From NCBI GenBank assembly GCA_030340625.1, contig JAOPHQ010005474.1, positions 33,501 to 97,500 of the forward strand: 64,000 nucleotides of DNA. Reading direction: 5' to 3'. The position numbers and the translations under genes were made by a program. The notes beneath the pieces were generated by a model. That model was not told where the DNA came from. It saw nothing but the letters and a program-made list of their open reading frames with translations, and did not search any database. This stretch comes from Merluccius polli. Its lineage: Eukaryota; Chordata; Actinopteri; Gadiformes; Merlucciidae. Positions 9,914 through 21,768 of this stretch are shown here, piece by piece (position 1 is the stretch's first letter; every line of letters starts with the position of its first letter).

Positions 9914-11860
9914 ATCATGAAGACCTAAAATAGAGCTGTAATTGTCAGTTATCAGGCCTTCACAGCTGATAATAGGCTTACTATCCATATATGCATTGTA
10001 ACTATTTCAACAGAATGTAAAAGATACAGTATCAGGTTGGTTTTTGCATCCGTTTTAATCTCTTGTCCATCAACATTTTCAAAATATATGGCTGTCCAAA
10101 GAACTGGAAAATCCAGAAATAAAGTAGGCTTTGTTAAAAGGATTGCCTTTCCTGTTGCAAAATTGTGTTTTTTTGGGGGGGGTAATTTGGTCTGCCTTTT
10201 CAACTTCATCACGGTATGATTTTTATGAATGGTTTAGATGCCAAAAATCTGCACAATGCGTAGGGCCTACTAATATAATATCCTGAATCTCAATGGGTCC
10301 CAATAAAGTATAAATCATGTGGCAAAGGGTCTGGTTATATATATATATATCTCGACTTTGACATGAACCTGGAGTTTCAAAATCGGACCCTGAAGCTACT
10401 CTCTGAAAATCCCTGTTGTTGAACTGAACTCCTTGACGTTGGGGTGGCGTCACCCCCACCAGCTGCCCGGCTACGTCTTTTACAGCAGTGATGAACGCAT
10501 ATCATAAACTAGCTCTCGTCTTCCAGCCCAATAACCCACCAAAAACCCTCTAAATCTAAGTCGCATGCTGATGGCTGTGACGTGTATACGGTAGCCTGTT
10601 TGATGTGCACGTTCTGTCTGTTGTGGACATGGCCGCTGCTCTGCTTATTTATTTATTTTAGATTATTTATTTCTTCCAAAAGGGTCACAGTAATGGCATT
10701 TTGCTGCCAAGCGCAAGCTGTAAATCCCTCATTTTAACGGCTTGTCCACAGCCCTTCTTGATCCAGAGAGCCTCTCGTATAAATTGAGCTGCTCGTTTTA
10801 GGGCTCAATGCTGACTTACCGGTGCCTTAATTGCTCATTGCTCAAAGATATATATTTTATATAAAAAATGAAAAAAAACATTGAAGAAAAGGCAAGGTTC
10901 CCAGTGGAGCTATATGTATATTATTATGAATCAACTTCAATGTTGGTACGACTCCAATGCAGTGTAACCTAATTGAGACTATTGGACATAGATAAAGAAA
11001 GACTAGATAGATTAAAGTTGTCTTTAACAATTTTATTTTTGCAAATGTTTTTTTTTTTTTTACTTGGATTGGATACAAGTGTATATGAAGTGCGGTGGCC
11101 ATGGAACAAGTTGTAATTGTTTCTCAGTGTGCGACCCTAACAGTAAATAACGGGCCTCACCAACACCACACGTTTCAAGGATTTCTACACTTCGGAGTAA
11201 AACTTTCCCATCTTGAAGTGCTCTGCTGTCCTCTGGGCCCACCATCTGCCTGCAATGGGACCTACGCATCCCAAGCCAACGCAAAGCCTGTCAACAAGAA
11301 ATAAATAAAGACATAAAGCCATCTTTGCCATGAATGCAACATGGATGAATTAAGCGTGTCGTTAACCTGAAATTACTGCGATATAAACTTAAAAACCATG
11401 GCTGTGTGTAGGCCACACGCCAGGCAGGAGGTTGAGGTTTAGATAGCCATCCACGTCGTTGTAAAAGCCCACAGGCTGTTTTCCTATTGGCTAGTCCACG
11501 CGTATTAATCACCATTAACCAATCAGCAGCGATCAAACGTGTAGGACATAACTCTATAATAAACTAATGTTTTTTTTTCTTTCCATACGACCTACCTAAA
11601 TATAGTTAACTACCTAAATATATTGAACTACCTAAATATACTGAACTACAGCCGACACAAGCGAAATCACGATGGGTCTACTTTAAAGGACTATCAAGGT
11701 CAATTACTGAACACCTTTTCACTTTTCCACATTGTGTGTGTGTGTGTCCTAAACACGTGTGTGTTTGTAGGCCTGTGTTTGAGGACTTTTCGTCACTGTT
11801 TCTGGTACACAATGTGCCTCACGGCGTTGCATAATAATAATCCCGGGGAAAAAAAACGAG
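9914..11860. other. Intergenic region plekhh1 to slc25a21
   Basis: No coding exon recognised on either strand. It includes a small AT tract near 10338, a low-repeat stretch at 10745-10850 (CCTTAATTGCTCATTGCTC) that could be regulatory, and an 18-bp tandem repeat at 11588-11650. Confidence 0.6.
11588..11650. repeat. 18-bp tandem repeat, about 3.3 copies
   Basis: The unit CTACCTAAATATATTGAA is repeated with small changes (GTTAA, ATTGAA, CTGAA endings). Confidence 0.85.
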
Positions 11861-11879
11861 GGGGGAATGCGAGGCTAAA

Positions 11880-12088
11880 TTAAAAGCAGCGGCGGCAGCG
11901 TGGTAATTGGGACCATATTGTAGCCTAGCCTTAGCCGCCTAGCTCCCCGCGGAGAGATATAGCGGGTGCTACGCCTCTTCTGCAGCGCGCGAGGGAGACG
12001 GATCTGCCGGGGAAAAAAGGGGGAGAAAATACACGCCGGAGCGACGACCGAGGAGAGAGCAGCATCACGTGACTTCAAACAAGTACAG
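11880..12088 (+). other. slc25a21: Possible non-coding first exon of slc25a21
   Basis: GC-rich leader ending at a possible donor (AAGTACAG then GTTGGC at 12089). The next strong acceptor is at 12229, which would make a 141-bp intron in the 5' UTR. The 5' end is a guess; the leader may instead be continuous with the coding exon. Confidence 0.35.
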
Positions 12089-12244
12089 GTTGGCGACGTT
12101 TATCCCACTTTTTTTTTTTTAAAGTGGGGTTGTTGTTGTTGCAAACAGCGTTTTACTCTATGGCGACACGCGATGACACGTTATACGTTATGTTTTCTCC
12201 CCCTCTCCCCCCCCCCCTCCTCTCCGCAGGAGGGAGACTGAACC

Positions 12245-12314
12245 ATGACAGCCGCGAAGCCGCCGAGTTTAGTCCGCGAAGCGTCCCACCAGATCGTGGC
12301 GGGCGGATCTGCAG
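12245..12314 (+). CDS. slc25a21: Mitochondrial 2-oxodicarboxylate carrier, first coding exon (3' partial)
   Basis: ATG at 12245 (context ACTGAACCATGACA) opens 23 codons plus one base, containing SLVREASHQIVAGGSA. This matches the N-terminus of SLC25A21, where the first transmembrane helix begins (IVAGGSAG). The exon ends at 12314 before a good donor GTTAGT, in phase 1, so the next residue would be Gly as in the family. The acceptor side is a long C/T tract ending CCGCAG at 12229, making the exon 12230-12314. SLC25A21 exchanges 2-oxoadipate and 2-oxoglutarate across the inner mitochondrial membrane in lysine and tryptophan breakdown. The PX(D/E)XX(K/R) carrier signature and later exons are not in the window. 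Only one short exon is visible, but its match is specific. Confidence 0.85.
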
Positions 12315-12689
12315 GTTAGTGGCTCACCATTAGCCTCGATGCGTTCATGTTTAATGGAGGGGACGGGGGTTACGCAACGGTTGCACCGGCAGCTGTTATG
12401 AAGTGCAACGAACACAAACAAAAACACAACAAAAAATACCCAAACGATGCGGTTTTTTCTCCCCCCCTCGAGACAACGCATGTCTTCAGGCCCGTATTAT
12501 ACAACCGGTCTCCTGCTTCTGGTACCGTTGGCCCAAACCACCGGGTTTGTAGGGATCAACCGTTCGCTCGCGGCACGGATGCGGCGGCGCTCCACCGGAT
12601 GGTCCGTCACGTCGGACCCGAGGGAAAACACGGACCCGCGCTGCTTGGTTCCGCGTTAAAAATGTCCGACCCTCCGTGAAGTCGCCAAT

Positions 12690-13186
12690 ACGTCTGTATG
12701 GCCAAGCGCTGGACCTGGTTTTGACTGCAGAGAAAATAACCTTATTAAGGCAGAACAACTTTGTTTGGTAAAATAAAAAAATAAAAAATATATAGGCTAA
12801 TATAAAATAAATAAAAATCCATGTATGTAATTGTAATAAGCCATTATATATAGAAGAGTTGCATAGCACTGATGACAATATGATGAGATTAGGGCATTAT
12901 GAACGTATCAATTAAAAGCATTTCCCTAAAACCTGTGTTAAATCCCTGTAATTAATGGTGGATGAGTCAGAGCCCTTAAATGAATTGTGTTTCCATACAG
13001 AATCCTACTGAATTTACACTAATATGTATTATTACATACTGTTTAGTGTTATATCATGTTCATACTGTGCGAAGTACTAAAAATGTCCATTGATGATACA
13101 GTGCTTTTCATGTCACCAATCATGTACATCAATCAAGATACAAAGAATAAGAGTGCATTGAAGCCCAAACAGGGCAACAACATGTT

Positions 13187-13190
<4 letters not shown>
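12690..13190. other. AT-rich unique intron sequence
   Basis: Follows the CpG island; a run of AAAATAAA-like sequence near 12770. Nothing else recognised. Confidence 0.5.

Positions 13191-13191
<1 letters not shown>

Positions 13192-13281
<90 letters not shown>
13192..13281. repeat. (CA)45 microsatellite
   Basis: Uninterrupted CA tract, directly followed by the LINE fragment. Confidence 0.97.
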
Positions 13282-13283
<2 letters not shown>

Positions 13284-13324
13284 TTAGCTTCAATGGAGAC
13301 GGCGGTACGACCAAGAGGTCATGG

Positions 13325-13760
13325 TCAGATGACCTGAGGGCCGTGGGGGTCACAGGGGGTGCAGAGTAGCTCTGACAAATAAGCAGGTGCTAACCTATTC
13401 AAGGCTTTAAAAACAAACAGTAGGATTTTAAAATAGATCCTGAAGGGTATGTGGAGCCAGTGAGGAGAGGCCAGCACAGGGGTGATGTGGTCCCTCTTCC
13501 TGGAGCCAGTAAGCAGCCTGGCAGCAGCATTTTGGACTAGTTGTAAGCGTGGCATGGAAGACTGACTCTATGCTTGAGACGGTCGATTAGTATGGCATTG
13601 TCAACAGTGTCGAAGGCTACAGTGAGGTCTAATTAATGTAGTAGTCTCCAGAATCAGTAGCAAGGGGCAGGACGTTTGATACTTTAAGCTGGGCTGATTC
13701 TGTACTATGGAGGGCCCTGAAACCAGATTTTAATTTCTCAAGGACGCTATTTTCAGTCAT
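13325..13760 (-). mobile_element. L2-like LINE fragment (reverse transcriptase, broken)
   Basis: The minus strand encodes pieces of a non-LTR reverse transcriptase in order: SGFRALHSTESAQLKV, then AFDTVDNAILIDRL, then QNAAARLLTGSRKRDHITPV and FKALNRLAPAYLSELL. Stops and a deletion between the second and third pieces (the catalytic centre is missing) show it is dead. The motifs fit the L2 clade common in fish. Confidence 0.85.
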
Positions 13761-14347
13761 TTTTATAAGAATTACATTTTAGATATGGGTATGAAATAGT
13801 TGAAAATGGGGGGGATCTAGGTTTGTTTTTTTAAGGAAATTCTTTTTTTAAGGGGTGCTTAAAACATGCTTGAACAGTACCGCTGGCCAGATGTCTCACT
13901 CTGGACAGGGTGAGACATGCTATGGTGAATGCTGTTTGACGAGGAATCAGTTTAGTTTGGGAGTTGATTCATGTGGTTGGTGGCTGGGGGGGGGGGCAAT
14001 GACAAGTTAATATGATTGAACAGGACCCTTGGGTTTTTGTCGTTCTTTGCATAAATAATTTGCTCTCGCAGTCTCGTGTCCAAAAATGCAGTCAGTTGTG
14101 TTCTCTCAGTCACATGTCTGGACTTGTCAAAAGCTTCTCAATGTTAGATTCATATAGCCGTGCATACAGTACGTTTACATTTTCTTTAGCAAGACCACAG
14201 TGTGTTCAACCCACTACACTGCAGAACAATGTGAATTTCTATTTCACAAAACCATTAATGTGTGCTTGAGCAGGGCATTGCTACCATGGCCACTGAACCT
14301 GCAAGGGTTAAAGAGAGGGTAGTGTAAAGGTTAACCGGTTCCCCGGG

Positions 14348-14350
<3 letters not shown>

Positions 14351-14381
<31 letters not shown>
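14351..14381. repeat. Poly-G tract (31)
   Basis: 31 consecutive G. Confidence 0.95.
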
Positions 14382-14383
<2 letters not shown>

Positions 14384-15004
14384 CATTATGGTAATTACCT
14401 CCAACTTATCATGTCTAGCATTGCACCATTTATTTGGAAACTAGCGGTTTGTTCCAATCAGCTTGTAAAGTAACAGGTGCAACGTGTATGACATCACACT
14501 TTTCTTATGACAACAAATCATCTGAAATACAGAAAAATATACAATATAGTTATCTTAATTTTGGTTCCTATAGCCAATCTAGTCCTGTAGTGGCACAGCC
14601 ACGATCCCAACCAGAAATCCAAGGCACACCAGCTATTTTTTACGATTGTACTAAGATGTATTCAACTAAGGTACAGAGCTATGATACTGTGCCACCACAC
14701 AAATACTGATGGCTGTGGCTATGGACCCAGTTCTGTATACCGCTCTCAGATTTCAATTGTGATGTTTTAGGTGTGTCTATGTACCAGACGAGTCTAAGAT
14801 TACTTACTAGTTCTAAGGTTTCACATGAAAACACTGAAAGAAAGCCATAGCTGCTTCTTCTCATGCTGAGTTGGTTTTCTTTTCCTGTTCAGAGAAGATG
14901 TTGTAAAGTGATTCATCACATTTGGAGATTCATAAATGCATAGAGATGAATGCTCCGTGGTATGAATTATTATTATGAAGAAATATCTTGCTTTTCTATA
15001 TGTT

Positions 15005-15070
15005 GGCCTACTGATATGTGCTGTGGTTTCGCCTCAATTTCCCCTTTGGGATTAATGAAGTAGGCTACCC
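15005..15070 (+). repeat. Possible retroelement tail remnant
   Basis: CAATTTCCCCTTTGGGATTA followed by ATGAAGTA resembles the 3' ends of fish LINEs/SINEs. A reverse-orientation relative (TTTATTGGTCCCCAAGGGG) is at 24550-24570. Confidence 0.4.
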
Positions 15071-15399
15071 ATTTAATTCCAATCTAATGTAATCTGATAA
15101 TATAGCTTGTTTGTTGTGACATGGCTAAATGCAAAGCATTGGGTTGATTTTGTGTGGTGTGTAATTGAATAGATTTTCATTTTTCAAAACCTTTGACCGT
15201 TGACAATAACCGCTATATTCGCAACAGTCAGCTACAGTGTTTAGTGGTTGGGTGTGACAGTTGTGCTTAACACTAGTAGCAATTGTTCCTGGCCTGCCCG
15301 TCTGTCTTTTTGGCCATAAATCCGTTATGTCCATCAGTCTTCTGAGTGACCCCTGGCTTTGAGTCCAGTGACCTCCACGTCGCTCCTCACCGATCGTTA

Positions 15400-15790
15400 C
15401 CCTCCTCCCGAGAGAGACTGCTTTTTTCCACCCAGGTTTGCTATTAACGAGGACGAGGAAAGAGCGGTGTTAATTTATGTGAAAGCCAGTCACAGAGCTT
15501 GAGTTGTATATGAATCAAGAGTAGGGGAAAGCTGGCAGCGGTGCTCTTTAAAGTCATCAGAGCGTAGTTTAGTGCTCTTTGGCCGTCTGGACAATCAGAC
15601 ACAGCCGAAGCCAACATGGTTATTTTCTTACCTCGAGAGGCTGCAATTTACGTCTCTTGTCTCCCGGGCCTTACTTTGAGGAAATACTTTTTTCTCTCAG
15701 CCTCAACAAATGCTTTAGGCATACGTCTCTTTGCATAAGTACATTTGAAACCTGATGACTCTGTAGAATGGCCTGTTAACCAGGCACACA
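15400..15790. promoter_or_regulatory. Candidate conserved non-coding element
   Basis: Long repeat-free stretch with homeodomain-type motifs (GTGTTAATTTATG), an octamer-like CTCTTTGCATAAG and no open frame. Called by composition only. Confidence 0.25.
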
Positions 15791-16149
15791 CATTGGTGTG
15801 TGTGATGGTATGTGTGTGATGGTTTGAGCAGATGTTGTGTGGCGTTCATGGGTAATGTAGTCTTTCAAGGACATGATCTATAGTTGCTTCTTACAACCAC
15901 AAGGGGGTGGCACTTGCTCATGTTTGGTCTAGGAAAGGATATGTTTTGGCGCTTGCACAAGCAATTAGGTTATGCTTTCTTACAAATTAGCCATGCAGAG
16001 AAGAAAAAAATGACAGCTACTTTTTGTACTGATTCTTAAATTCTGATTAAAAAAATTAAAAAATCAGCCCTCCATTTTACAATTCATATCGTCCTGCGTC
16101 CAGAAAATATATATATATATATCAGCAATCATAAGAAAAATAATATAGG

Positions 16150-16151
<2 letters not shown>

Positions 16152-16226
<75 letters not shown>
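16152..16226. repeat. (CA)n microsatellite
   Basis: About 37 CA units. Confidence 0.96.
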
Positions 16227-16228
<2 letters not shown>

Positions 16229-16370
16229 TATATGACCAATTAAGCCTGGATCTTGGCTTAAGGCACTGCCTAAAAGGCAATTTGTGAGTATTGTATTTAT
16301 TGTTCTTTATGTAAATTGATCCCCACAAGTCAAATGGAGTGTGACGACATAAGACAGACGTCCCAGTATG

Positions 16371-16493
<123 letters not shown>

Positions 16494-16689
16494 TCCAGCA
16501 TTATGTCAGAACCTTATTCCTTATTTTAATTACAGTCAAGCTCTTTGTTGATTGAGTTGGTCTTAAACAGCGAACTTAAAACAAGACGGGGAAAGGGGGG
16601 GAATAAAGCCACTTAGCTTAAACGAAAAAGGAAGAAACTGCAGAGGAAAATCAAATAAATAAAGTCAAACTAAGCGGGGAAACTCCGCG

Positions 16690-16880
16690 AGGACCACTCA
16701 TTGAAAGAGATGGCCTCCACAAATAAGTATTTCCTCTCCCTTGCGTCTCGATTGGCGGCCACAATCAGAGCAGAATTAGACTTAATATTTATTTCCAGAA
16801 ACAATTGTGCACGTTTTTGAGCCGAGCCTTTGATTGAACTCCCGGCGGACATGTTGAAGACAGATGTTTAGATGACCTCA
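16690..16880. promoter_or_regulatory. Candidate conserved non-coding element
   Basis: Repeat-free block with GCAGAATTAGACTTAATATT, a SOX-like ACAATTG at 16801 and a TCF/LEF-like CCTTTGATTG at 16827. Confidence 0.3.
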
Positions 16881-16945
16881 TGTTTGAAGTAATGTTGATT
16901 TTGGAGGGGGGGTGCTATACACTGTGCCTCTCTGAATCAGCTGCA

Positions 16946-17010
16946 CCCCCCCCCCCCCCCCCCCACCCCCCTCCTCTCTCTCTCTCTCACCCTCTCTCTC
17001 TCTCTCTCTT
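16946..17010. repeat. Poly-C then (CT)n
   Basis: About 18 C, then C/T-rich and CT dinucleotides. Confidence 0.9.
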
Positions 17011-17304
17011 GGGGAGGCTGGAGGCTGGATGTCTCTCAGATGCGCCTTATGGCTCCGAGAAGGGTCTATTTACATTTTGGGTTTCATATTTGACAGACAC
17101 ATTTGTACGTATGAGTTGTGGATGGCTTGGTAATAATGAAGCATGATAGCGCTAACTGATTTTTTGTTTTTTTTGTTTTGCTTTGTTTTAGTTTTTTTAC
17201 ATGGACGCAGTTGTCTTTTATTTTGAAATGCCCCTCTGTGCGCCTCTTTCACAAAAAGCCCAAATATGGGCATTGGGCCGTGAAAAACATTTTTTTTAAT
17301 GCGT

Positions 17305-17390
17305 TTTAAGGCCTCACGATCAATTGCAGTAATTATTAATGAATTGCACCTTCGGACTGGCTATTGGCCATGGGAGAGGTTAGGCCTGTT
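17305..17390. promoter_or_regulatory. Candidate conserved non-coding element
   Basis: CAATTGCAGTAATTATTAAT then GAATTGCACC: several overlapping TAAT cores in repeat-free DNA. Confidence 0.28.
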
Positions 17391-18279
17391 TATTCTGCTC
17401 TTACCCGACTATTTCTGATGCGAGTGGTGTGTGTGTGAGGTTTAATTTGAAGGGCATATCTTTAGATGTTGCCCTGTGAAGAAGCTGCATGTCACTGGCC
17501 GTGTAGTTATCATAACCTCTCATTACGATGGAAAAAACAGGATTAGAAAACACAAAATATAGCGAAAATAAACACAAGATTTAGTATCTCCTTCAACTAA
17601 TGACCATTCTCAGTAAATGCAATAAAAAAAAAAGTAAAGTAAATCACAACATCACAAGAAGTCAATTGACTGTAACCAGACACAACCTGTAATTGTAGTG
17701 TAGCACAAATGCCATATATGCTCAGCCTACATCCTAAAATAAACTTCAGAAATGTTGACGATAACTTACATGGATGCATTGGCTGCGGTTGGCAATGCAC
17801 AGCACAGGACAAGAACATAACTCTTCCCCAAAATTTAAGATCTAAAGTACACATCCCCAAAATACATATTCTTGAGGCATTTCCAAAAATATAGCCTATA
17901 TAGGCCTATGGCCAACATATACATATACATAAAGTGCACTAGACCTGTGTTTTGTAGGCTGATCGTCCTTGGAGCGGTGCCAGTGGTCCTCTCCCTTTGC
18001 TCCAATCAGCCGCCTAATGACGAGAACAGGCAGTTTCTATCTAGAGCAGTTTGTGGTATGTACCATAAAAAAATACAAAACACACAATGAAATGCAGTCA
18101 AGGCTTGTGATTTATAAACCACATTAGCAATCAGGACGTTATCTTAATGACGCAATTAATAAAAAAATAAAAAAAGGGCTTCACAGGAAAATAGTCTGTA
18201 ATCGCCAGAGAGTCGGGACCGAGCACCAAGCTATTGTTTTTTAATTCTCCGTTTGATTTGCTTTTGTTTTGAATACAGA

Positions 18280-18575
18280 TTCGCCCAGTGCTTGTGTTGC
18301 GCACGCATGGCCGCGCGTTTGCGCACGGGCACTTGCGCGTCGACCACCACTCTCGGACGAACCTCCCGCATGTCAAGTATTCGCATCAGCAGCCGCAAAC
18401 GGGGCATCAATCACGCGTAGGGTCAGGCCGTTCAGCAGTCATAACAAGACTTAGGTTGTTATGGCAAGGTCGGAATCAGACGCGTAATTATGATTGTTCA
18501 GCATGGGAGGCCTTCCCCGGATCATTGGCTTTTATTTCGAAGAAGGCAATTATTAAGTACAGGAAGTACATATTT
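18280..18575. promoter_or_regulatory. CpG-rich stretch and candidate non-coding element
   Basis: CG-rich at 18295-18430 (GGCCGCGCGTTTGCGCACGG). Then repeat-free sequence with GACGCGTAATTATGATTG and GGCAATTATTAAG. No splice-flanked coding frame found. Confidence 0.3.
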
Positions 18576-18747
18576 ACTGTACACGGCTGCTAGTGTGCTC
18601 CAAAAACAAAGCACATTGTTGATTTTAACCTAGAATAAGTCCATGGTTTTTAACCCATGAGGAGTGTGGGGAAGTAGGTAGCAATTTTGCAGTGTAAAAT
18701 GCTATCTAAGGGAGAGAGTGGGGTAGGGGTGGCAGGCCGCCCCCCCA

Positions 18748-18770
18748 GGGGGGGGGGGGGGGGGGGGGGG
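18748..18770. repeat. Poly-G tract
   Basis: About 23 G. Confidence 0.93.
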
Positions 18771-18997
18771 AGGACATATCCAGAAAGACACAACAAAAAA
18801 AAGAAAACTGAGATAATTCAGAAATTCCATGGCAATAAAAAAAAAGTCAAGGCATACACTGAACAGCACATGGCAACAATAATAAAACGAGGAGGGAAAT
18901 CAGCTAAACAAGCTATGCTTAATTGAGCACTTACACTAAGTAGTCAAGGGACCCAGGATGAAGCAGAATCAACAGTTTTGTGGACGTGCATGTGTTG

Positions 18998-19078
18998 TTG
19001 TGGTGTGTGTGTGTGTGTGTGTGTGTTTGTGTGTGTGTTGCGTCTATGTGACTGTGTGTGTGTGTGCTTTGTGTGTGA
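18998..19078. repeat. Imperfect (TG)n
   Basis: TG tracts broken by TT and short inserts. Confidence 0.85.
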
Positions 19079-19575
19079 AATTGCAGACACATTCACTGGG
19101 TTATGTTTTAAGGCAGCTTGTAAGATAGCATAATGTTATAATATACATATAATAAGGCAACAGGAGATTTCTCCCAGCATTAAGTCTTGCATCGGGTACT
19201 GCGGCCTGCAACTTCCAGTCACACTTGGTGTAGGTCAAGTGTATAATGGTTACACTTTTGAGAGCTATTTTAGGTCCATACATATTTATTTTAATCTTAA
19301 AAAAAAGGCCAGAACATGTCGTATGTAATGTTTTTTTTTGTTTGTATGTGATTCGAGGGATCAGATAATTACAAACCCTCCCTTGCTCTGTCGTATGTGC
19401 AGAAATATAAATAAACATAATGACTACTGTCCAAACAACAGAAACAAAATGGAGGACTCTAAACTTAAAAACCCAGAATTACATGTCAGTTGTATGTATG
19501 TCGATGTGTATTTGTGTACGCGCAAGTGTGTTTCCATATTTGTGCATGTGCATGTGTGTCTCCGCGCACGCATGT

Positions 19576-19580
<5 letters not shown>

Positions 19581-19620
<40 letters not shown>
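19581..19620. repeat. (TG)n microsatellite
   Basis: About 20 TG units. Confidence 0.93.
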
Positions 19621-19622
<2 letters not shown>

Positions 19623-19967
19623 CTGCTGCGTGCATGCCTTGTGATTCTCTGGATGAGCTGGAAACTTATGACACAGGGTTTCTTACAGTGAGCTCCCGGC
19701 CAAAAAACTGTTGCTCTCCGTCTGCCGAGCGGCGGGCCCCGGGGCCCTCCCTTGTTAACACTATCAAGATGAACAGCTCCTCAGGCCGCAACAGTCGTCA
19801 GAAGGAGATTTGTTGTGCTCGCCGGCCAATTTGTGTCTTCACAGGGAAAAGGCAGTGCGCCTCATGGTGGCCATGCGAGTATCACTGTCTACAAACCCCC
19901 GGGCTTTGATGATTTCCAAAGTTCACATCTATCAATGATGTTGTATGGTTTCAGATTTTTGAGTGAG

Positions 19968-20003
19968 GGTGGGTGGGTGGGGGGGGGGGGGGGTGGTGTG
20001 TGT

Positions 20004-20034
<31 letters not shown>

Positions 20035-20045
20035 GGGGGGGGGGG
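19968..20045. repeat. Poly-G / (TG)n / poly-G compound tract
   Basis: GGGT repeats and a G13 run, then about 11 TG units, then a G28 run. Confidence 0.93.
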
Positions 20046-20698
20046 CGAGAATGACATACTTCAGCAGACGAACGTTGGCATAGCGAACATGGCAAAATGT
20101 CATATGATGAAAAGCGAAACTGCAATTCCTTTTTTTTTCTTCTTCTTTTTTACATATATGTTTATGCTTCCATTACGCCTTTTGAACGCAGAGTCCTGAA
20201 GGAAAACCCGAGTATGACGCAGACTGTCACGCTTGTGAAATGGTATACGAGGCACAGGGAGAGATACGCAGACGCTGTCTTTATTGTGTTTGAAATGAGA
20301 GGGAGGTTATGGAGGCGAGCCAAGATTATAAAGAAGAGAGTCATGGAAAGGAGGCAGCGAGAATGTGATTCTCATCAGGTTAGAAAAAGTGTGTGTGCGT
20401 GTGTGTGCGTGTGTCTGAAGAAAGGACAGCGCTCTTGTTATATTGTGATTTGAGTCCTAAAAAGAAGTTTAAAGGCAACATCTATTTGATTAAACACCTG
20501 GTTCTAATGTTCGATTGCAATTTATGACACAGGTGTTTAATGAGCATCAAGATGTCATTCTGGTCCATGTGAAGCCTTTGGAATCAATGGGGTGCTATTG
20601 CTGAATATGTTCAACTTGCGTGTGTAGTTACTAGAGGGCAGAAGAGAGCCACAGTCGTGTTAATTATTCTTTCAAACAAATGTGGCATTTCCTCATTT

Positions 20699-20733
<35 letters not shown>

Positions 20734-20748
20734 GTGCATGTGTGTGTT
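20699..20748. repeat. (TG)n with (CG)n core
   Basis: TG units enclose GCGCGCGC; alternating purine-pyrimidine throughout, able to adopt Z-DNA. Confidence 0.85.
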
Positions 20749-21053
20749 GTGGTTATGCACGTTGTTATTCAATTATTATTGCATTTTTTAAATTGAGCTT
20801 TGTATGTTTTTCTTTTGACTCCACCACCACCACCACCGTGGTATAGCTACCTTTATCCATTTATTCACAGAGAATTTTTTTTTTTTGTATCTGTGTCAAC
20901 ATCTGTGCTATAGATTCGGTGATGTCGGCACAATGTGTAAAAGAATATCGTTCATCCAGAGAGGTTTTACAGTATAAACGTTTTTACTGAGTGACATTCT
21001 CCAATATTGTCCAATATTCCCCGTCCAATACATGGACCTGTGTGACTGCAGAC

Positions 21054-21080
21054 TCCCCCCCCCGCCCCCCCCCCCCCCCC
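21054..21080. repeat. Poly-C tract
   Basis: C runs interrupted once by G. Confidence 0.9.
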
Positions 21081-21768
21081 CATCCTGTCCAACCGTTCTT
21101 CCACAATACTGCAGCGATTTGTTGCAGACGGTTTCCTCTCCAGCGACATATTACTGTAAAACACAACGTTTGTGCCTGGTGGGGGGAAAGTGGGGGGTTA
21201 TCCTCGCGGACCACCCAGATCGCCGAGCCCGTCAAGCCCCAGCGATTGAAGTCGGCCCAAGGGTAGGTGGGTGGGTGGCGGGAGGAGTAGTGGCAGTGGA
21301 TGGGGGTGGGGTGTGGGGGGGGGGGGGGGCGGGGCAGCGATGTAGATATCAACGGTCTGACACAGAGCAAAGTGGCGACTAGCCGGCTAGCCCTGTGATC
21401 ACAGGCCCGGCGGACAGATGGTTTCTCGATAAGACCCCCCCCCTCCTCGCCGCCACCCCTTTCTCTCCGCATCATCGTCCCAGCATCTGACCCCACCCCC
21501 CCCAACCCCACCACCACCATCACCCACCCCAGACGAATACACATTAGGAGCAGTCATTTCCATTGCGAGGGGAGGGGAGGGCAGGAGGGGGGTCTCCCTG
21601 GGATGATATTTTGATGTTTATGTCTTTGGGAGGAAAAAAAAAAGAATGTAAAAAGGGAGGAGGAAGTGTTATTGTAGCAATAACTGGCGCAGAGAACGGC
21701 TCCTTCAGGGGATGGTCCACCAGACACGCCCCAGGAGTCTCTTGAATACGCATTAGAGCAGGTGATTT

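Larger units (their letters stand above)
11860..12690 (+). promoter_or_regulatory. slc25a21: CpG island promoter of slc25a21
   Basis: CG dinucleotides become frequent from about 11870 (GCAGCGGCGGCAGCG, CTTCTGCAGCGCGCGAGG) through the first coding exon to about 12660 (GGATGCGGCGGCGCTCCACC). No TATA box is convincing; a TATA-less CpG promoter fits a housekeeping mitochondrial carrier. Borders are by eye. Confidence 0.65.

Noticed and set aside
11095..11304. Possible small gene or mipol1 remnant upstream of slc25a21
   Set aside because: A 69-codon frame without splice sites or similarity that I recognise.
12124..12333. Alternative start upstream of the slc25a21 exon
   Set aside because: The frame differs from the carrier frame and runs through the pyrimidine tract of the acceptor.
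20097..20453. 118-codon frame with basic residues (RRAKIIKKRVMERRQ)
   Set aside because: Composition looks superficially protein-like, but it starts in a T-run, ends in TG repeats, has no splice support and matches no family I know.
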